Origin: DATESZ01 sp035283845
GTDB lineage: Bacteria; Desulfobacterota; Syntrophia; Syntrophales; JACQWR01
Direction: 5' to 3'
Assembly (NCBI GenBank): GCA_035283845.1
Contig: DATESZ010000136.1
Coordinates: 1-36,052, forward strand
Length of the DNA: 36,052 nt
The notes beneath the pieces are model-generated. The model worked only from the letters and a program-made list of their open reading frames with translations. It was not told where the DNA came from and made no database searches. How positions within the stretch are numbered: the stretch's first letter is position 1; the number at the start of each line of letters is the position of its first letter. Shown here in pieces: positions 1 through 8,306 of the stretch. Both the position numbers and the translations under genes were made by a program.

Positions 1-1
1 T

Positions 2-802
2 GCCATGGCTTTAGTGGGAACGGTTTTTCAGGCCCTGCTGCGCAATCCCTTAGCCGATCCTTATATCCTCGGCGTCTCAGGCGGCTCAGCCGTCGGCGCC
101 ATAATCGGCATCATGCTCGGCGCCGCTTCCCTTCCTGCGGGTGTCGCCGCTACGGCCTTTGCGGGCGCCATTTGCGCCATTATGTTCGTTTTCGGCATCG
201 CCGGAAGGGAAAAGACATTGCCAACCAACACCCTGCTGCTGGCCGGGGTGATTGTCAATGCCTTCTTCTCCTCCCTGATCATGTTCCTGCTCTCCATGAG
301 CAGTCGCAGCGAGTTGCATCATGTCCTGTTCTGGCTCATGGGAGATCTGTCCCTCGCGTCGCGGGGAGAAATTGTCCTGACGGGTCTATTCCTGCTTGCC
401 CTATCCGCCGTGATCTATCGCGAGGCCAGGGCCATCAATCTTTTAGTTATGGGAGAAGAGACAGCCCTGCAACTGGGCATTAATGTGGAAGGAACAAAAA
501 AGCGCCTTTTTTTTGCTGCTTCCCTCCTAACGGCCGTGGCCGTTTCCTCAAGCGGCATTATTGGTTTCGTTGGCCTGCTGGTGCCCCACATGATGCGCAT
601 GCTCTTCGGCGCCGATCACCGCATGCTTTTGCCGGCATCGGCTCTCTTTGGCGCCTCATTTCTGACCGCGGCGGACAGCATTGCCCGCACCGTAGCCGCC
701 CCTGCAGAACTTCCCGTAGGGGTCATTACCGCCCTCTGCGGCGCGCCATTTTTCATTTACCTGCTGCGTAAAAGAACCGGCCTGCCAGTAAAATTCCCTT
801 GA
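2..802 (+). CDS. FecCD-family ABC transporter permease, 5' end cut by window
   Basis: This is the inner-membrane permease of a BtuF/BtuC-type importer, which moves Fe(III)-siderophore, haem or vitamin B12 across the membrane. The reading frame is already open at the first base. The stretch QALLRNPLADPYILGVSGG, a FecCD hallmark, comes within about 20 residues, whereas full-length members have roughly 60-70 residues before it, so the true start lies upstream. At least six hydrophobic segments can be seen, and the C-terminal PHMMRMLFGADHRMLLP and PVGVITALCGAPFFIYLLR stretches are typical. The substrate cannot be read from this protein. The corrinoid-dependent genes downstream make cobalamin or cobinamide import attractive, but that is inference. 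The family call is firm. Confidence 0.93.
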   Translation, partial: AMALVGTVFQALLRNPLADPYILGVSGGSAVGAIIGIMLGAASLPAGVAATAFAGAICAIMFVFGIAGREKTLPTNTLLLAGVIVNAFFSSLIMFLLSMSSRSELHHVLFWLMGDLSLASRGEIVLTGLFLLALSAVIYREARAINLLVMGEETALQLGINVEGTKKRLFFAASLLTAVAVSSSGIIGFVGLLVPHMMRMLFGADHRMLLPASALFGASFLTAADSIARTVAAPAELPVGVITALCGAPFFIYLLRKRTGLPVKFP

Positions 803-869
803 CAAGCAAAAACAGCCCCACTATGCTTCCCGCGATCGAAAGCAATGCCTTATCAAACGGGAGGTCAAA

Positions 870-2261
870 ATGGACAAGAGAACAAAGTTTAATCTTGACG
901 AAGAGGAGATACCAACTCATTGGTATAATATCCAGGCAGATTTGCCCGAACTCCTACCCCCGCCGTTAGACGCTCTTACTAAAGAGCCGGTTGCCCCTGG
1001 AAGCAAAGCCTGGGAGGCCTTGACAAAGTCTACGTCTATGGAGATCCTTAAGCAGGAGATGAGCACCGAGCGCTGGATTGAAATCCCCGAGGAGTTACGG
1101 GATGTCTACAGGCTGTGGAGACCTACTGTTTTGTACCGGGCACACAGGTTGGAGAAATTTCTGGATACGCCAGCCAAGATTTTCTATAAATATGAGGGTA
1201 CCAGCCCATCGGGGAGTCACAAGCTTAACGACGCCGTAGCTGAGGCTTACTACTGTAAGGCAGATGGAATGAAGCGTATGACTACGTCGACTGGAGCCGG
1301 GCAGTGGGGTAGCGCGGTGGCTTTTGCCTGTGCTTTGTTTGGTCTCGAGTGTAAGGTCTATATGGTCAGGGTTAGCTATGAGCAAAAGCCCTACCGGCGC
1401 ATAGCGATGGAGACCTGGGGGGCAAGGTGTATCCCTAGCCCCAGCCTGGATACTAAGGTAGGGCGTGATGCTCGGGCAAGATTGGGGGATGATTGTCCCG
1501 GTAGTCTGGGTATCGCTCTTGGTGAGGCACAAGAGGACGCGGAAATTCATGATGATACCTACCATTCCCACGGCAGTGTGCTTAACCATGTCCTGCTCCA
1601 CCAGACCGTCATCGGCCTGGAGGCAAAAAAGCAGATGGAGATGGCAGATGCCTACCCTGACATTATCGTTGGCTGCATTGGCGGCGGCTCAAACTTCGCA
1701 GGATTGTTTTTGCCTTTCCTTAAGGATAAGATTGAGGGGACGCATCCGGACCTGCATATCATCAACTGCGAGCCTGAAGCCGTTCCTTGCATGACCCGGG
1801 GAGTATATGCTTATGACTACGCCATGGAGGGTCTTCCCGTTCTAGCCAAAATGTGTACCCTAGGGCTTGCCTTTATTCCCCCACCAATCCATACTGGGGG
1901 GTTGCGCTATCATGGGCTGGCGCCTATTATATGCAAGGCCTACCAGCTTGGCTTGGTTGAGGCTCGAGCCCTGCGCCAGAATGATACCTTTAAGGCTGGA
2001 GTGGATTTTGCGCGCACTGAGGGCATTATTAGTGGCCCAGAGCCAAATCATTGCCTCAAGGTAGGAATTGATGAAGCCCTCAAATGTAAAGAATCTGGCG
2101 AGGCAAAAACTATCTTGATAGCTCATAGCGGACATGGGCACTTTGACTTGGCTGCCTATGATGCCTACCTTTCGGGTAAACTCGAAGACTATAGCATTTC
2201 TGAAGAAGAGCTGAGGAAGTCCCTGGCTGAGCTACCTAAAGTGCCTGCGGAACATAAATAG
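870..2261 (+). CDS. TrpB2-like PLP-dependent enzyme (tryptophan synthase beta-like)
   Basis: A 463-residue protein of the TrpB2 branch, which normally condenses indole and serine to tryptophan with PLP. The start is fixed by GGGAGG seven bases before the ATG. The PLP lysine is K118 in SGSHKLNDA, and the phosphate-binding glycine loop is GCIGGGSN (268-275). The long N-terminus and the VYMVRVSYEQKPYRR segment are TrpB2 features. The oddity is at TTSTGAGQWG (138-147): classical TrpB and, as I remember them, most TrpB2 proteins have ETGAGQ with a catalytic glutamate, while here that position is S140. No trpA or other trp gene is nearby. It may therefore act on another substrate or be a divergent salvage enzyme. 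Fold assignment is strong; tryptophan synthesis is not assured. Confidence 0.88.
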   Translation: MDKRTKFNLDEEEIPTHWYNIQADLPELLPPPLDALTKEPVAPGSKAWEALTKSTSMEILKQEMSTERWIEIPEELRDVYRLWRPTVLYRAHRLEKFLDTPAKIFYKYEGTSPSGSHKLNDAVAEAYYCKADGMKRMTTSTGAGQWGSAVAFACALFGLECKVYMVRVSYEQKPYRRIAMETWGARCIPSPSLDTKVGRDARARLGDDCPGSLGIALGEAQEDAEIHDDTYHSHGSVLNHVLLHQTVIGLEAKKQMEMADAYPDIIVGCIGGGSNFAGLFLPFLKDKIEGTHPDLHIINCEPEAVPCMTRGVYAYDYAMEGLPVLAKMCTLGLAFIPPPIHTGGLRYHGLAPIICKAYQLGLVEARALRQNDTFKAGVDFARTEGIISGPEPNHCLKVGIDEALKCKESGEAKTILIAHSGHGHFDLAAYDAYLSGKLEDYSISEEELRKSLAELPKVPAEHK

Positions 2262-2267
2262 CCCGAT

Positions 2268-2293
2268 AAGGGCGGGGTTTAAGCTCTGCCCTT
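2268..2293 (+). terminator. Possible hairpin terminator after the TrpB2-like gene
   Basis: Starts seven bases after the stop codon. Ten bases at 2268-2277 (AAGGGCGGGG) can pair with 2284-2293 (CTCTGCCCTT), with two G-T wobbles and a six-base loop. The following bases are only moderately T-rich, so intrinsic termination is plausible but not certain. Confidence 0.4.
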
Positions 2294-2322
2294 TATGTTT
2301 ATCTCAACCTTACCAGTGCCTT

Positions 2323-2526
2323 ATGAACTTCTCCGGTCAGGGGTTATTGGATCTGGCGGGATACGACGCCTATTTCAGCTCCAGTCTTGCTCTCATCAAC
2401 CCAGGCGATGAAGTTATCATCCCTGGAAGCGTCTTCTCTAAAAGAAATGTCCATGTAAGGATATCCTTTGCTGCCTCCGTTGAAATGCTCCTAAAAGGAA
2501 TTGAGATTCTCAATCGAATAGCTTAA
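2323..2526 (+). pseudogene. Composite relic: TrpB-like tail fused to aminotransferase pieces
   Basis: A 67-codon open frame made of pieces that look as if they belong to different proteins. The first 20 residues contain FSGQGLLDLAGYDAYFSS, which resembles the TrpB2 C-terminus just upstream (HSGHGHFDLAAYDAYLSG). It runs straight into ALINPGDEVIIP, typical of a class I/II aminotransferase, and ends with VRISFAASVEMLLKGIEILN, typical of the C-terminus of that same family. Several hundred aminotransferase residues between the last two are missing. No convincing Shine-Dalgarno sequence precedes the ATG. I read it as the scar of a duplicated or deleted gene rather than a functional gene; expression of a small peptide cannot be excluded. 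Confidence 0.5.
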
Positions 2527-2588
2527 GCTACGGAACGCGACCATGAGTACTTATTCTGAAATTGCAAAACGACGAAGAGGAGGTTGAT

Positions 2589-3707
2589 ATGGAAGTAAAG
2601 TTATTTAAGGAGTCAATGGAGTTTATTGAAGGCCTTGATGGATTGAGGCCGGATAAAATGACTTCAGCGGAACGGATGCGTAATCTGCTTCAAGGTAAGC
2701 TGACAGACAGGGTTCCCTTTGTTCCTTTCATCTATGGCTTTACCGGGATTAACATTGGTTACTCATTAGAAGGGTTTTGGTCAGATGGCAATAAAATGTT
2801 TGAGTCACAGATGCGAACTCGTCAAATGTATGACTACGATGGCGCCCCAATGTTTACCTATGCCGATTACGGCCCTTGGGAATTTGGAGGTGAGATCAAG
2901 TTCCCAACAAAAAAATATGAAATGGCGCCGATAGTCATTCGCCGTCCGATCCAGACAGAAGAAGACGGCTGGAATTTGCAACTACCTGACGTAAAAACAG
3001 CGGGGAGCCTCCCTATTGGAATTGAGTTCTCCAAGATGCAACGGAACTTTGGCATGCCGGCTATGCCTCCCTCGGCCGGGGTGTTTAACCTGGCGGGAAA
3101 TTTGGTAGGTGCGGAAACGTGGTGTCGATGGCTGATAAAGAAGCCTGACCTCTGCCATCATATCCTTCGTTTAACCACGGAGCATCGCATTCAGGTTTTA
3201 CAATACTGGATAGAGACCTTCGGACCGGGTAATGTCCAAGCCCGCGATGGCGCCGCAATAGAGTCCAATCAATTGATCTCACCAAAACATTTCGAAGAGT
3301 TTGCCCTCCCCTATATCAAGGAGCTCCACGAAAGGATACTGGCTATGCCAGTCGTCAAAACAATCCCTACGCACATTTGTGGTGACCAGACCCTGAACCT
3401 GCCGTACTGGGCACAGGTTGATTACGGGTATCCTGGCATGTGCAGCTTTGGTCACGAAGTTGATATCGATTACGCCATAAAGTTATTCGGCGACAGAAAC
3501 ATCATCATGGGAAATATCAATCCGACGACCATTCAAATGGGCAGGCCGGAAGAGGTCTACGAGGAGTGTAGGAAGTGTATTGAAAAGGGGAAGAAAGCGC
3601 CTCGAGGATTTATTTTAATGTCGGGTTGTGAAGTCCCAGCCATGGCGCCTCCATATAATATATGGATCATGAGAAAGGCCGTCAGTGATTTCGGGTGGTA
3701 TGATTAG
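2589..3707 (+). CDS. URO-D-fold corrinoid methyltransferase (probable substrate:corrinoid MT-I)
   Basis: A 372-residue cytoplasmic protein of the uroporphyrinogen decarboxylase-like methyltransferase family (MtaA/MtbA/MtvB type). These enzymes move a methyl group between a corrinoid protein and a substrate or thiol. The start is set by GAGGAGG at 2577-2583, five bases before ATG 2589; an upstream TTG at 2562 has no such signal. Zinc-ligand candidates are H262 and C264 in THICGD and C347 in SGCEVP, in the usual H-x-C...C arrangement. The N-terminal MTSAERMRNLLQGKLTDRVPF is the standard URO-D opening. It lies directly upstream of a corrinoid protein and its activator, which suggests it demethylates the growth substrate (methoxylated aromatic, methylamine-like or similar). 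The substrate is not deducible. Confidence 0.85.
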   Translation: MEVKLFKESMEFIEGLDGLRPDKMTSAERMRNLLQGKLTDRVPFVPFIYGFTGINIGYSLEGFWSDGNKMFESQMRTRQMYDYDGAPMFTYADYGPWEFGGEIKFPTKKYEMAPIVIRRPIQTEEDGWNLQLPDVKTAGSLPIGIEFSKMQRNFGMPAMPPSAGVFNLAGNLVGAETWCRWLIKKPDLCHHILRLTTEHRIQVLQYWIETFGPGNVQARDGAAIESNQLISPKHFEEFALPYIKELHERILAMPVVKTIPTHICGDQTLNLPYWAQVDYGYPGMCSFGHEVDIDYAIKLFGDRNIIMGNINPTTIQMGRPEEVYEECRKCIEKGKKAPRGFILMSGCEVPAMAPPYNIWIMRKAVSDFGWYD

Positions 3708-3826
3708 TCGTTTAGAAAATCGGGGCTTTTTGAGATGACAAGGATGAACGGAGGACACCACTGGGGCAGGAAGTCATATTATATGCTCAACTTGACATAC
3801 GAAAAAAGACAAAGGAGGGACAGTCT

Positions 3827-4507
3827 ATGGCAACGGAAAAAAGAACCGAGGAAATCTTGAAGGGGCTGCAAGATGCAGTAACCAGATTTGAAGAGGAGGA
3901 GGCCGTGAAGTGGGCCAAAATTGCACTCGAGGAAGAAGTCGACCCCTTTGTGGCAACGATGGAGGGCCTGGCTGAAGGGATGATGGAAGCAGGTGAAAAG
4001 TACAATTGCAAAGAGTATTTTGTTCCGGAACTGTTGATGTGTGCCGATGCCCTCAATGCGGGCCTCGGTATCCTGAAGCCTGCGGTTGAAGCCTCCGGCA
4101 GAAGATCGGAGGTGAAAGGATCTATCGTCCTCGGCGTCGTGGAGGGAGACGTGCATGACATTGGCAAGAACTTGGTCAAACTGATGTTTGAAGTGGCTGG
4201 CTGGAACGTTTATGACTTAGGAAAAGACGTGCCTCTGGACAAGTTTGTCGAAGAGCAGGTGAGGACCGATTCTGATGTTGTTGGAATCTCCGCCCTGATG
4301 ACGACCAGCATGCTGGCGATGCCGGAGGTCATCAAGAAGTTGAGGGCGAAGAATCCGAAGGTTCGCATCATGTTAGGAGGGGCTCCTTTGAACCCGGAGG
4401 TGGCAGAGAAATACGGCGCTGACGGGTATGCCAAGACTGCCGGGACCGCTGTGGACGAGGCGATGAGACTGCTTCGAATGCTGAAAGAGCAGGAACTCAA
4501 ACAGTGA
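3827..4507 (+). CDS. Methyltransferase corrinoid (cobalamin-binding) protein
   Basis: A 226-residue corrinoid protein of the MtbC/MttC/MtvC type, which shuttles the methyl group between two methyltransferases. Residues 1-90 form the helical cap domain, with acidic EEEEAV and FVPELLMCADALNAGL. Residues 96-220 form the B12-binding Rossmann domain. The cobalt-ligand motif D-x-H-x-x-G is seen as D108-V-H110-D-I-G113, and ISALMTTSM (154-162) and LGGAPLNPE (183-191) contact the nucleotide tail in homologues. The start follows AAAGGAGGG with seven bases to the ATG. The length is normal for the family. It sits between the URO-D methyltransferase and the reductive activator, which marks it as their common partner. 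Confidence 0.93.
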   Translation: MATEKRTEEILKGLQDAVTRFEEEEAVKWAKIALEEEVDPFVATMEGLAEGMMEAGEKYNCKEYFVPELLMCADALNAGLGILKPAVEASGRRSEVKGSIVLGVVEGDVHDIGKNLVKLMFEVAGWNVYDLGKDVPLDKFVEEQVRTDSDVVGISALMTTSMLAMPEVIKKLRAKNPKVRIMLGGAPLNPEVAEKYGADGYAKTAGTAVDEAMRLLRMLKEQELKQ

Positions 4508-4519
4508 ACCCTGGAGGCC

Positions 4520-4648
4520 ATGGAAACGCAGAAACGTAACTCGCCCCTATTAAGAAAGGAGGTAGGATTATACCGTGATGTTGTCATACATTTCGAGACT
4601 TCAGAACATGATCGGCTGCCCGTCAAAAATTCAGTAGAGAGGAAATGA
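4520..4648 (+). CDS. Possible 42-residue small protein
   Basis: An open frame from ATG 4520 to TGA 4646-4648 fills the gap between the corrinoid protein and the activator gene, ending three bases before the next ATG. The peptide starts METQKRNSPLLRKEVGLYRD and is charged, with no membrane segment and no family I recognise. A GGAGG lies only two bases before the ATG, which is closer than usual. The tight packing is the only argument that it is real; it may be chance. Confidence 0.25.
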   Translation: METQKRNSPLLRKEVGLYRDVVIHFETSEHDRLPVKNSVERK

Positions 4649-4651
4649 GTA

Positions 4652-7600
4652 ATGCAGGCGGAGAAAATCGGCCGTGAAAAATGTATGGTCATATTTCAAC
4701 CTTCGGGAAGGAGGGGCTACATTAACAAAGGTAAAACCTTGAAAGAAGCCTCCGTAGCCCTGGGTGTGGACATAGAAGGGATTTGTGGAGAAAAGGCCAT
4801 CTGTGGAAAATGTAAGGTCAGGGTGGAACAGGGGGTCTTTGAAAAATATGGTATCGAATCAAGCCGAGAACATCTTTCTCCCATGGGGCCAACGGAAAGA
4901 AAATTTTTCAGTTTACAACAGGAGCGTTCAGGGTTCCGTTTAGCCTGTCAATCGCACATCCTGGATGACATCATAATCTTCGTCCCAGAAGAAAGCCGGA
5001 TGGGAAAACAGGTTGTTCGTAAAGCAGCGAAAGAGATCAACATAGAACTCAAACCTGCGATAAAAAAGTACTATGTGGAAATTCCGAAAGCCACCTTGGA
5101 AGACACGCGTGGAGATTGGGAGCGTCTGGAGATTGAGCTTGAAAAAATGCATGGCCTTAAGAATCTCACCATTGACTACCAGGCGCTCATGAGTTTGCAA
5201 GAGGTAGTGCGTCAAGGTGATTGGAAGGTGACCGTATCCATCTGGATGAATAAAGAGGTCATTAAAGTAGAGCCGGGGCTCGTGAAAAAGGCTTATGGCT
5301 TAGCCGTAGATGTAGGGACCACCACAGTAGCTGGGTACCTTTGCGACCTGACCGTTGGCAAACTAATTGCTACGGCTTCGATGATGAATCCACAGGTGGT
5401 TTACGGCGAGGATGTCATGTCCCGAATCAGTTACACCATGACCTGCCCCGAAGGTCTTGAGCATATGAACAAGGCTATTATTGATGGCCTCAACGGAATC
5501 GTCGAAGAAGCGTCTCGCCTGGCAGGGATTAAGCGAACAGATATCCTTGACATGACCATCGTCGGCAACACCTGTATGCACCATCTTTTCCTGAACATCG
5601 ATCCTCGAAATATTGGCAGGGCGCCTTTCCCACCAGCTCTACACCATTCCTTGGATATCAAAGCCCGTGATTGGGGGCTCAAGTTACTACCGGAAGCAGA
5701 AGCTGTTGAGATAGGCGGTTGTCCACCTTGCCAGGTTGCCTGCCCGGCTGGTATCAATGGTCAGGACTTTTTATACTTTATCGCCCGGAGCAAGTTTGAC
5801 GAGGCCCTTGAAGAGGCGAGAAGAGCCATGCCTTTTCCAGGAGTATGCGGACGTATCTGCACTCACCCCTGTGAGCCAGAGTGTGAAAGGGGAAAGGTTG
5901 ATGATCCCCTTTCGATTCGATCCCTTCATCGCTTCGTGGCTGATCTTGAACAGAGGGCGGGCAGAAAAAAGGCAACTCCGATTGAGAAGACGAAGGAAGA
6001 TAAAGTAGCAATTATCGGCTCAGGGCCAGCAGGTTTGGCCTGTGCCTACGAACTGGCAAGAAGGGGCTACTCAGTGACTGTCTTTGAGACTGCTCCCAAA
6101 GCAGGCGGTATGCTACGTTACGGCATTCCCGATTACCGGCTTCCCAAAGAAGTGCTGGATGAAGAGATTAGCTACATTGAAGAGTTAGGTGTAGAGATCA
6201 AGACAAATCATTTGGTGAATAGTCTTAAAGAGGTCTTTGCCCAAGGTTATAAAGCCATTTTCTTAGCTACGGGCGCCTGGATGAGCGAGAGTCTCGATAT
6301 TCCCAACGAAGACTCCGAAGGTGTTTTACATGCTCTCGACATCTTAAGGAGAATAAATTCCGGAGAAAATATCCAGTTGGGTAGGCGCGTTGCCGTTATC
6401 GGTGGCGGCAACGCTGCAGTCGATGCCGCCCGCGTGGCAAAGCGTCTCGGAGCAGAAGAGGTTTTACTTATCTATCGTCGATCCCCCTTTGAGATGCCTG
6501 CCATTAAAAGTGAGGTCGATGAAGCCGAGCGAGAAGGTGTGAAGTTCCATTTCCTGGCAGCTCCAGCAAGAGTCCTAGCCAACAATGGCCGACTCAATGG
6601 CATCCGGTGTATTCGTATGGAGTTGGGCGAGCCTGACGAGAGTGGTCGCAGATCTCCGATACCCATTGAAGGAACAGATTTTGAAATTAAGGCAGATCAA
6701 CTCATCATTGCGATTGGTCAGGGCGTGGATAAAAAAGCAGTCGCAGAAGAGCTTGAGTATTCAAACTCAGGAACCCTATCTGTCGATCCGGCTACTTTAA
6801 AAACGAATATCAAGGGCGTTTTTGCCGGCGGTGATCTCGTTTCAGGCCCTTCGGATGTGATCTCTGCGATTGGCGCAGGTCAGGAAGCAGCTATCTCTAT
6901 TGAGCTTTACCTTGAAGGGATCGACCTGGTTAAAGGAAGACCAGCCAGGAAAAAGAAGGTGGAAGAAGTGCCAAAGGAAGGAGTGGAGAGGGAGCCAAGA
7001 AAGGATTTACCCCTTCTTGAACCAGATCAAAGAATAGGGTTTGTCGAGGTCGATATGGGATTTGCGGATCGAATGGAGATGGCGATTGAGGAATCGAAGC
7101 GCTGTCTAAACTGTGGCATTTATGCTGAGAAGGGAAAGGTGGAGATAGCTGTTAGCCGAGAGATAGGGATAAAGATAGCTCCGGGTGCTTATGTTCATGT
7201 CCTTCCCATCGAGGCAGGTTTTGTCGGTGCGGATAATGTGGGTGTGTTAATCGCCGAGGCCCCGTACGAGCAGGATAGTATAGAGCTGATCATTGACATC
7301 GGTACGAATGGGGAACTTGTCTTGGGTAATCGGCACAAGCTCATCTCCTCTTCCTGCGCCACTGGCCCTGCCTTTGAGGGAGCCGAGATCCGTTACGGCA
7401 TGCGCGCCGCCCCAGGGGCGATTGAAAAGATCGTCATCGATAGAGAAACCAAGGAAGCCCGCTTCAAGGTGATTGACAAAGAAGGCTGGAGTACAGAGAT
7501 GGAGGACGTAGGAGCCAAGGGTATCTGTGGTTCAGGGATCATCGATGTGGTCCCGCAGCTATTCTTGGCAGGGATTATCGATTGGACAGGACGTTTCAAT

Positions 7601-8101
7601 AAGAACTTGAAGACTCCCCGTTATCGGGAGAACAATGGCGAACCTGAGTTTGTAATTGCTTGGGCAAAAGAAACATCTATTGGTCAGGATATTGTCATCT
7701 GCCAGAGTGATGTCAGGGCGATCCAACTTGCCAAAGGCGCCATGTATGCCGGTGCGAAAATCATTATGCGCCACTTCGGTGTAGAGAAGGTGGATAAGGT
7801 CATCTTAGCCGGTGCATTTGGTAGTTATATCGATAAGGTCTCCGCAGCACTGCTCGGGCTTTTCCCTGACTGTGAACTTGAAAATATTTATTCCGTGGGA
7901 AATGCCGCTGGAGATGGAGCTCGTATGGCTCTTCTCAATATGGATAAGAGAGAAGAGGCGGATAGGATATCAAGGCGTGTGAATTATTTAGAGCTCACCC
8001 TGGAACCCGGTTTTGACAAAACCTTTGCGGAAGCGATGTGGATTCCTCATAGGAAGGATAAATTTCCACATCTTGCACACCTTTTTCCGGAGAAAGAATG
8101 A
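4652..8101 (+). CDS. RACE-type corrinoid activator with inserted GltD-like FAD/NAD(P)H oxidoreductase
   Basis: An 1149-residue protein; ordinary RACE (reductive activator of corrinoid proteins) is about 600-650. RACE uses ATP and an electron to return inactive Co(II) corrinoid to Co(I). Residues 10-115 are a [2Fe-2S] ferredoxin domain with C45, C51, C54 and C99. The ASKHA ATPase begins at AVDVGTTTVAGY (218-229) and runs to the LDIKARDWGLKL segment (334-345). A foreign block then occupies about 350-825: cysteines C357/C360/C364 and C399/C403/C407/C411, FAD motif GSGPAG (456-461), NAD(P) motif GGGNAA (584-589) and a final CLNC (818-821), the layout of the glutamate synthase small subunit. The ASKHA domain resumes at GAYVHVLPIEAGF and IDIGTNGELVL (881-891). 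The frame is unbroken throughout. GAGAGG precedes the ATG. Confidence 0.9.
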   Translation: MQAEKIGREKCMVIFQPSGRRGYINKGKTLKEASVALGVDIEGICGEKAICGKCKVRVEQGVFEKYGIESSREHLSPMGPTERKFFSLQQERSGFRLACQSHILDDIIIFVPEESRMGKQVVRKAAKEINIELKPAIKKYYVEIPKATLEDTRGDWERLEIELEKMHGLKNLTIDYQALMSLQEVVRQGDWKVTVSIWMNKEVIKVEPGLVKKAYGLAVDVGTTTVAGYLCDLTVGKLIATASMMNPQVVYGEDVMSRISYTMTCPEGLEHMNKAIIDGLNGIVEEASRLAGIKRTDILDMTIVGNTCMHHLFLNIDPRNIGRAPFPPALHHSLDIKARDWGLKLLPEAEAVEIGGCPPCQVACPAGINGQDFLYFIARSKFDEALEEARRAMPFPGVCGRICTHPCEPECERGKVDDPLSIRSLHRFVADLEQRAGRKKATPIEKTKEDKVAIIGSGPAGLACAYELARRGYSVTVFETAPKAGGMLRYGIPDYRLPKEVLDEEISYIEELGVEIKTNHLVNSLKEVFAQGYKAIFLATGAWMSESLDIPNEDSEGVLHALDILRRINSGENIQLGRRVAVIGGGNAAVDAARVAKRLGAEEVLLIYRRSPFEMPAIKSEVDEAEREGVKFHFLAAPARVLANNGRLNGIRCIRMELGEPDESGRRSPIPIEGTDFEIKADQLIIAIGQGVDKKAVAEELEYSNSGTLSVDPATLKTNIKGVFAGGDLVSGPSDVISAIGAGQEAAISIELYLEGIDLVKGRPARKKKVEEVPKEGVEREPRKDLPLLEPDQRIGFVEVDMGFADRMEMAIEESKRCLNCGIYAEKGKVEIAVSREIGIKIAPGAYVHVLPIEAGFVGADNVGVLIAEAPYEQDSIELIIDIGTNGELVLGNRHKLISSSCATGPAFEGAEIRYGMRAAPGAIEKIVIDRETKEARFKVIDKEGWSTEMEDVGAKGICGSGIIDVVPQLFLAGIIDWTGRFNKNLKTPRYRENNGEPEFVIAWAKETSIGQDIVICQSDVRAIQLAKGAMYAGAKIIMRHFGVEKVDKVILAGAFGSYIDKVSAALLGLFPDCELENIYSVGNAAGDGARMALLNMDKREEADRISRRVNYLELTLEPGFDKTFAEAMWIPHRKDKFPHLAHLFPEKE

Positions 8102-8142
8102 GGGGGAGTAATTGAACGGACAGATGGCCTTTGAAAGCTCTT

Positions 8143-8240
8143 TAGGGGCGGCCTTCCGTGCCTGCGCGCTGTTGCGCTTCGGCGGCACGCAAGCGTGGCC
8201 GCCCAATCTGGGATCCCTTGCCTACCGCAGGCAGGCGCAA
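8143..8240. repeat. GC-rich structured intergenic element, probably a dispersed repeat
   Basis: The 205-base gap between the activator and the MtrH-like gene contains a block much richer in GC than its flanks. It has nested inverted repeats: GGGCGGCC (8146-8153) with GGCCGCCC (8197-8204), CGTGCC (8158-8163) with GGCACG (8184-8189) and, beyond them, TGCCT (8219-8223) with AGGCA (8229-8233). A 64-codon frame crosses it but looks noncoding. It resembles REP/MITE-like short repeats; copy number cannot be seen from one window. Confidence 0.5.
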
Positions 8241-8306
8241 AGGAGCTTCCCTACATACTTTTTCGAGAAGAAAAGTTTAAGGAATTATGGAAAAAGGGGG
8301 GGTTAA

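Noticed and set aside
8112..8306. Open frame of 64 codons between the activator and the MtrH-like gene
   Set aside because: It runs through the GC-rich inverted-repeat block, has no family resemblance and no good ribosome site.
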